DNA from: Streptomyces cellulosae
Lineage (GTDB): Bacteria > Actinomycetota > Actinomycetes > Streptomycetales > Streptomycetaceae
DNA length: 64,000 nucleotides
Reading direction: 5' to 3'
Assembly (NCBI RefSeq): GCF_000721105.1
Contig: NZ_JOEV01000017.1
Coordinates: forward strand, 1-64,000
The notes under the pieces are model-generated. The model was not told the origin of the DNA and did not search any database. It saw only the letters and a program-made list of their open reading frames with translations. This document shows, in pieces, positions 60,058-64,000 of the stretch. Numbering within the stretch: the first letter of the stretch is position 1; each line of letters begins with the position of its first letter. The position numbers and the translations under genes were made by a program.

Positions 60058-61755
60058 ATGAGCCAGCAGCACTCCGCCGACCCGGCCCCGACCCCCTTTT
60101 CTGAAGCGGCCGTCGCCACCGTCGCCCAGCGCCGCGACTGGTGGCGGGACGCCGTGATCTACCAGGTCTATCCCCGCAGCTTCGCCGACGGCGACGGCGA
60201 CGGCATGGGCGACCTGGAGGGCATCCGCACCCGACTGCCGTACCTGCGCGACCTCGGCGTGGACGCCGTGTGGCTCAGCCCCTTCTACGCCTCCCCGCAG
60301 GCCGACGCCGGCTACGACGTGGCCGACTACCGGGCCGTGGACCCCATGTTCGGCAACCTCCTGGACGCCGACGCGCTGATCCGCGACGCCCACCGGCTGG
60401 GCCTGCGCATCATCGTCGACCTGGTCCCCAACCACTCCTCCGACCAGCACGAGTGGTTCAAGCGGGCCCTCGCCGAGGGCCCCGGCTCACCGCTGCGCGA
60501 GCGCTACCACTTCCGCCCCGGCAAGGGCGCGGGCGGAGAACTCCCGCCCAACGACTGGGAGTCGATCTTCGGCGGCCCGGCCTGGACGCGGGTCACCGAG
60601 CCGGACGGCACCCCGGGGGAGTGGTACCTGCATCTCTTCGCCCCCGAGCAGCCCGACTTCAACTGGGACCACCCGGCCGTCGGCGACGAGTTCCGCTCCA
60701 TCCTGCGGTTCTGGCTCGACATGGGCGTCGACGGCTTCCGGATCGACGTGGCCCACGGCCTGGTGAAGGCGGAGGGGCTCCCGGACCTGGGAACCCACGA
60801 TCAGGTCACACTGCTGGGCAACGATGTCATGCCCTTCTTCGACCAGGACGGCGTGCACGCGATCTACCGCCAGTGGCGCAGGGTCCTCGACGAGTACGCG
60901 GGGGAGAGGATCTTCGTCGCCGAGGCGTGGACCCCGACCGTCGAGCGCACCGCCCACTACGTCCGCCCGGACGAGCTCCACCAGGCGTTCAACTTCCAGT
61001 ACCTGAGCACGGACTGGGACGCGGACGGGCTGCGCGCCGTCATCGACCGCACCCTGGAGGCCATGCGCCCGGTCGGCGCCCCCGCCACCTGGGTCCTGTC
61101 CAACCACGACGTCACCCGCCACGCCACCCGCTTCGCCAACCCGCCCGGCCTCGGCACCCAGATCCGTCTGGCGGGCGACCGTGAACTCGGCCTGCGCCGG
61201 GCCCGGGCGGCGACCCTGTTGATGCTCGCGCTGCCCGGATCGGCGTACGTCTACCAGGGCGAGGAACTCGGCCTCCCGGACGTCGTCGACCTGCCCGACG
61301 AGGTCCGGCAGGACCCCGCCTACTTCCGCGGCGCCGGCCAGGACGGCTTCCGCGACGGCTGCCGGGTGCCGATCCCCTGGACGCGCACGGGACCGTCGTA
61401 CGGCTTCGGCGGCGGGGGCAGCTGGCTGCCGCAGCCGGAGTGCTGGGGTGAGCTGAGCGTCGAGGCCCAGACCGGTGTCCCGGGCTCCACCCTGGAGCTC
61501 TACCGGGCCGCCCTCGTCGCCCGTCGCGAACAGCCCGACCTGGGCGCGGGCGACTGCGTGGAGTGGCTGCGCGCCCCCGAGAGCGTCCTCGCCTTCCGGC
61601 GCGGGGAGTTCGTGTGTGTCACCAACACCGGCGGCGAGTCGGTGACGACCCCGGCATACGGCCGCGTCCTGCTCGCCAGCCGTGAGGTGACCGAGGCCGA
61701 CGGCGAGACCAAGGTGCCGGCGGACACGACGGTGTGGTTCACCACCCGTCTGTAG
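60058..61755 (+). CDS. aglA: Cytoplasmic alpha-glucosidase (GH13)
   Basis: A 565-aa enzyme, no signal peptide. GH13 regions: [46 protein letters not shown] (nucleophile Asp), VAEAW (acid/base Glu), LSNHDVTR (transition-state Asp). It hydrolyses imported maltodextrins to glucose. AAGGA is 4 nt before ATG 60058. Downstream hairpin ends the transcript. Confidence 0.94.
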   Translation: MSQQHSADPAPTPFSEAAVATVAQRRDWWRDAVIYQVYPRSFADGDGDGMGDLEGIRTRLPYLRDLGVDAVWLSPFYASPQADAGYDVADYRAVDPMFGNLLDADALIRDAHRLGLRIIVDLVPNHSSDQHEWFKRALAEGPGSPLRERYHFRPGKGAGGELPPNDWESIFGGPAWTRVTEPDGTPGEWYLHLFAPEQPDFNWDHPAVGDEFRSILRFWLDMGVDGFRIDVAHGLVKAEGLPDLGTHDQVTLLGNDVMPFFDQDGVHAIYRQWRRVLDEYAGERIFVAEAWTPTVERTAHYVRPDELHQAFNFQYLSTDWDADGLRAVIDRTLEAMRPVGAPATWVLSNHDVTRHATRFANPPGLGTQIRLAGDRELGLRRARAATLLMLALPGSAYVYQGEELGLPDVVDLPDEVRQDPAYFRGAGQDGFRDGCRVPIPWTRTGPSYGFGGGGSWLPQPECWGELSVEAQTGVPGSTLELYRAALVARREQPDLGAGDCVEWLRAPESVLAFRRGEFVCVTNTGGESVTTPAYGRVLLASREVTEADGETKVPADTTVWFTTRL

Positions 61756-61779
61756 AAGTTCCCGCACCAACTTCACCCG

Positions 61780-61805
61780 GCCCGCTGCCTTTTCAGGCGG
61801 CGGGC
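61780..61805 (+). terminator. Intrinsic terminator after aglA
   Basis: 11-bp stem GCCCGCTGCCT (61780-61790) / AGGCGGCGGGC (61795-61805) with one G-T pair and a short T-rich loop, followed by CTTTAA. 25 nt after the aglA stop. Confidence 0.8.
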
Positions 61806-61840
61806 CTTTAACATCTCCGTCACCGCAAGCTCCCTGAAAC

Positions 61841-61850
61841 CTTGCAGCAA
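61841..61850. promoter_or_regulatory. MalR operator candidate upstream of the amylase gene
   Basis: CTTGCAGCAA (as part of CTTGCAGCAAG), 28 nt before the start codon, identical to the inverted site before malE. This is the classic Streptomyces amylase-type control element. Confidence 0.75.
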
Positions 61851-61877
61851 GAACCTTCAACGGTGAAGGACCCCTAC

Positions 61878-63254
61878 ATGGCACGCAGGACCCTCCCAGG
61901 GGTTCTCGCCCTCGCGGCCGCCGCTGCGATGGGCCTGAACCCGACCACCGCCCAGGCCTCCCCGCCGGGCATCAAGGACGTCACCGCCGTCCTCTTCGAG
62001 TGGAACTTCGCCTCGGTGGCGAAGGAGTGCACCACCGCACTCGGGCCGGCCGGTTACGGATACGTCCAGGTCTCGCCGCCCGCCGAGCACATACAGGGCG
62101 CGCAGTGGTGGACGTCGTACCAGCCCGTCAGTTACAAGATCGCCGGGCGGCTCGGCGACCGCACCGCCTTCCGGACCATGGTGAACACCTGCCACGCGGC
62201 CGGGGTGAAGGTCGTCGTCGACAGTGTCGTCAACCACATGTCGGCGGGCAGCGGCACCGGCACCGGCGGCTCGTCCTACACGAAGTACGACTACCCCGGC
62301 CTGTACTCGTCCTACGACTTCGACGACTGCACCGGCCGGGTCACCGACTACCGGGACCGCTACAACGTCCAGCACTGCGAACTGGTCGGCCTCGCCGACC
62401 TGGACACCGGCGAGCCCTACGTCCGCGGCGCGATCGCCGGCTACCTGAACGACCTGCTCACCCTCGGCGTCGACGGCTTCCGCATCGACGCGGCCAAGCA
62501 CATCGACACGGCCGACCTCGCCGACATCAAGTCGCGGCTGACGAACCCGAACGCGTACTGGAAGCAGGAGGTCATCCATGGCAGCGGCGAGGCCGTCCAG
62601 CCGACCGAGTACACCGGCAACGGCGACGTCCAGGAGTTCCGCTACGCCTACGACCTCAAGCGCGTGTTCACCAACGAGAACCTCGCCCATCTGAAGAACT
62701 ACGGCGAGGGCTGGGGCTACCTGAGCGGCTCCGTCGCCGGCGTCTTCGTGGACAACCACGACACCGAGCGGGGTGGCTCCACGCTGAACTACAAGGACGG
62801 CGCGACCTACACCCTCGCCCACGTCTTCATGCTGGCCTGGCCCTACGGTGCCCCGGACGTCAACTCCGGCTACGAGTGGTCCGACGCGGACGCCGGTCCG
62901 CCGAACGGCGGGGCGGTGAGGGCCTGTTGGCAGGACGGCTGGAAGTGCCAGCACGCCTGGCCGGAGATCAGGTCGATGGTCGCCTTCCGCAACGCGACGC
63001 GCGGCGCGTCCGTCACCGACTGGTGGGACAACGGGGGTGACGCCATCGCCTTCGGCCGGGGTGCCAAGGGATACGTCGCCATCAACCACGAGTCGAGCAG
63101 CCTGAGCCGTACGTACCAGACCTCGCTGCCCTCGGGCACGTACTGCGACGTGCAGAGCGGCAGGACCGTGACCGTCGACTCCGGCGGCCGGTTCACCGCC
63201 ACGCTGGGCGCCGGCACCGCCCTCGCGGTCTTCGCGGGCAAGTCGAGCTGCTGA
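61878..63254 (+). CDS. aml: Secreted alpha-amylase (GH13) without a starch-binding domain
   Basis: A 458-aa exported amylase. Signal peptide 1-27 (AQA-SP). Conserved: [20 protein letters not shown] (nucleophile), EVIHGSGE (acid/base Glu), [11 protein letters not shown]. Ends in the AamyC beta domain ([39 protein letters not shown]). Longer Streptomyces amylases carry a CBM20 after this. GAAGGA precedes ATG 61878. Confidence 0.94.
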   Translation: MARRTLPGVLALAAAAAMGLNPTTAQASPPGIKDVTAVLFEWNFASVAKECTTALGPAGYGYVQVSPPAEHIQGAQWWTSYQPVSYKIAGRLGDRTAFRTMVNTCHAAGVKVVVDSVVNHMSAGSGTGTGGSSYTKYDYPGLYSSYDFDDCTGRVTDYRDRYNVQHCELVGLADLDTGEPYVRGAIAGYLNDLLTLGVDGFRIDAAKHIDTADLADIKSRLTNPNAYWKQEVIHGSGEAVQPTEYTGNGDVQEFRYAYDLKRVFTNENLAHLKNYGEGWGYLSGSVAGVFVDNHDTERGGSTLNYKDGATYTLAHVFMLAWPYGAPDVNSGYEWSDADAGPPNGGAVRACWQDGWKCQHAWPEIRSMVAFRNATRGASVTDWWDNGGDAIAFGRGAKGYVAINHESSSLSRTYQTSLPSGTYCDVQSGRTVTVDSGGRFTATLGAGTALAVFAGKSSC

Positions 63255-63273
63255 GCCGCCGACCTCCGACCTT

Positions 63274-63310
63274 CTTGAAATATCTTGCCTGTTCTTTCAC
63301 GCCTCTTGCT
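63274..63310 (+). promoter_or_regulatory. Phased CTTG(C/A) repeats upstream of the pullulanase gene
   Basis: CTTGAA 63274, CTTGCC 63284 and CTTGCT 63305: spaced 10 and 21 bp, so on one face of the helix. Matches the MalR half-site pattern at malE and the amylase. Confidence 0.6.
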
Positions 63311-63384
63311 GTAAGCCTTTCGGCGGCGATACGGTCGCGCGGGGTCGGACCCACGAGAGCCGTCATCGCAAGGAGTTCACCGCA

Positions 63385-64000
63385 GTGATACCGAGATGGC
63401 CGGTGCCGTCGAAGCGCCGTACCACCCATGCCGGACGGGTCGCCGCGGTCATCGCGACCGCGTTGACCGCAGCGCTCGTCCAGCCCCTCGCGGCCCGGGC
63501 CGACACCCCGCCGGCGCCCCCGTCCGACGCGCGGCTGGCGAGGACCGCCGCACGCCACGACCTCACCCGCGAGCAGTTCTACTTCGTCCTGCCGGACCGT
63601 TTCGCCAACGGGGACACGTCCAACGACAAGGGCGGCCTGACCGGATCGCGCCTGTCCACCGGCTACGACCCCGCCGACAAGGGCTTCTACCAGGGCGGCG
63701 ACCTGAAGGGACTCACCAGGAAGCTCGACTACATCAAGGGCCTCGGTACGACGGCCATCTGGATGGCCCCGATCTTCAAGAACCAGCCCGTCCAGGGCAC
63801 CGGTGGCGACGCCTCCGCCGGTTACCACGGTTACTGGATCACCGACTTCACCCAGGTCGACCCGCACTTCGGCACCGGCAAGGACCTGAAAACCCTGATC
63901 TCCACGGCGCACGCCAAGGGCATGAAGGTCTTCTTCGACGTCATCACCAACCACACGGCCGACGTCGTCGGCCACGAGGAGAACTCCCACGACTACCTCT
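63385..64000 (+). CDS. Secreted pullulanase-type GH13 enzyme, 3'-truncated by the window
   Basis: Partial: GTG 63385 with AAGGAG 8 nt upstream, at least 205 codons. A basic signal peptide (KRRTTHAGRVAAVIATALTAALVQPLAARA) is followed by QFYFVLPDRFANGD, YDPADKGFYQGGDLKGLTRKLDYIKGLGTTAIWMAPIFKN, HGYWITDFTQVDPHFG and FFDVITNHTADV, the N-terminal (beta/alpha)8 motifs of amylolytic GH13. The catalytic Asp and Glu lie beyond the end. By position it should be the large pullulanase of the mal locus. Confidence 0.85.
   Translation, partial: MIPRWPVPSKRRTTHAGRVAAVIATALTAALVQPLAARADTPPAPPSDARLARTAARHDLTREQFYFVLPDRFANGDTSNDKGGLTGSRLSTGYDPADKGFYQGGDLKGLTRKLDYIKGLGTTAIWMAPIFKNQPVQGTGGDASAGYHGYWITDFTQVDPHFGTGKDLKTLISTAHAKGMKVFFDVITNHTADVVGHEENSHDYL

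Overview
The window is Streptomyces chromosome. GC content is very high, third codon positions are almost all G or C, and GTG starts are frequent. Several transcripts look leaderless, there is a Tat-exported Dyp peroxidase beside ferrous-iron uptake genes, and the maltose block has the order malR<>malE-malF-malG-aglA-amylase-pullulanase. From memory, gene order from the PhoD-type phosphatase to the pullulanase runs like the S. coelicolor core chromosome around SCO22xx, read in descending order. That assignment rests on recognition, not on an alignment. Nearly all genes look like vertically inherited core genes. The only clear accessory scar is at about 47.9-49.1 kb, where degraded transposase sequence surrounds small genes.

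Layout. 0-5.8 kb: secreted multidomain glycosidase, an HflX-like gene remnant, a MazG-like pyrophosphohydrolase with a repeat-expanded N-terminus, DoxX membrane protein, SnoaL/NTF2-like protein, aldo/keto reductase. 5.8-15.4 kb: a structured intergenic element with a short ORF, SDR oxidoreductase, PhoD-type phosphatase, Gfo/Idh/MocA oxidoreductase, a Bcr/CflA exporter coupled to a serine hydrolase, Rsm22-family protein, TetR regulator, bifunctional DNA primase/polymerase domain protein. 15.4-19.7 kb: iron operon efeO-efeB(dtpA)-efeU-lipoprotein under an iron box. 19.9-26.3 kb: PhzF-like protein, methionine aminopeptidase, small proteins, an MFS exporter, F420-dependent NADP reductase, a site-2 protease and a Uma2-family protein. 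26.4-35 kb: AfsR-like regulator, two-gene ABC exporter, ECF/SigE-family sigma factor translationally coupled to a membrane-anchored beta-propeller protein, panB. 35-40.2 kb: QacA/EmrB-type exporter with its TetR regulator and a perfect operator, EEP-family protein, AraJ-like MFS.

40.2-54.8 kb carries nitrogen and NAD metabolism: a glutamine-synthetase-like gene (glnA2 type), a coupled DUF3105/DUF305 pair, a secreted S53 (sedolisin) peptidase, a small membrane protein with an antisense-overlapping repeat, nadE, the IS-remnant zone, two small enzymes (VOC, PNPOx), glnE and a PAP2-family membrane protein. 54.9-64 kb is the maltose/maltodextrin utilisation block. MalR should repress malEFG and the extracellular amylase and pullulanase through CTTGCA-type sites. 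The secreted enzymes cut starch, MalEFG imports maltodextrins, and AglA hydrolyses them in the cytoplasm. The last gene runs off the end of the window.

At least ten genes have a good -10 hexamer 6-8 nt before the start codon and no Shine-Dalgarno sequence, which indicates leaderless mRNAs. Many intergenic regions carry short GC-rich tandem repeats. The best candidates for new biology are the sigma factor/beta-propeller pair, the structured RNA-like element with its 14-codon ORF at 5.9-6.1 kb, and the Met/His-rich DUF3105-DUF305 module.
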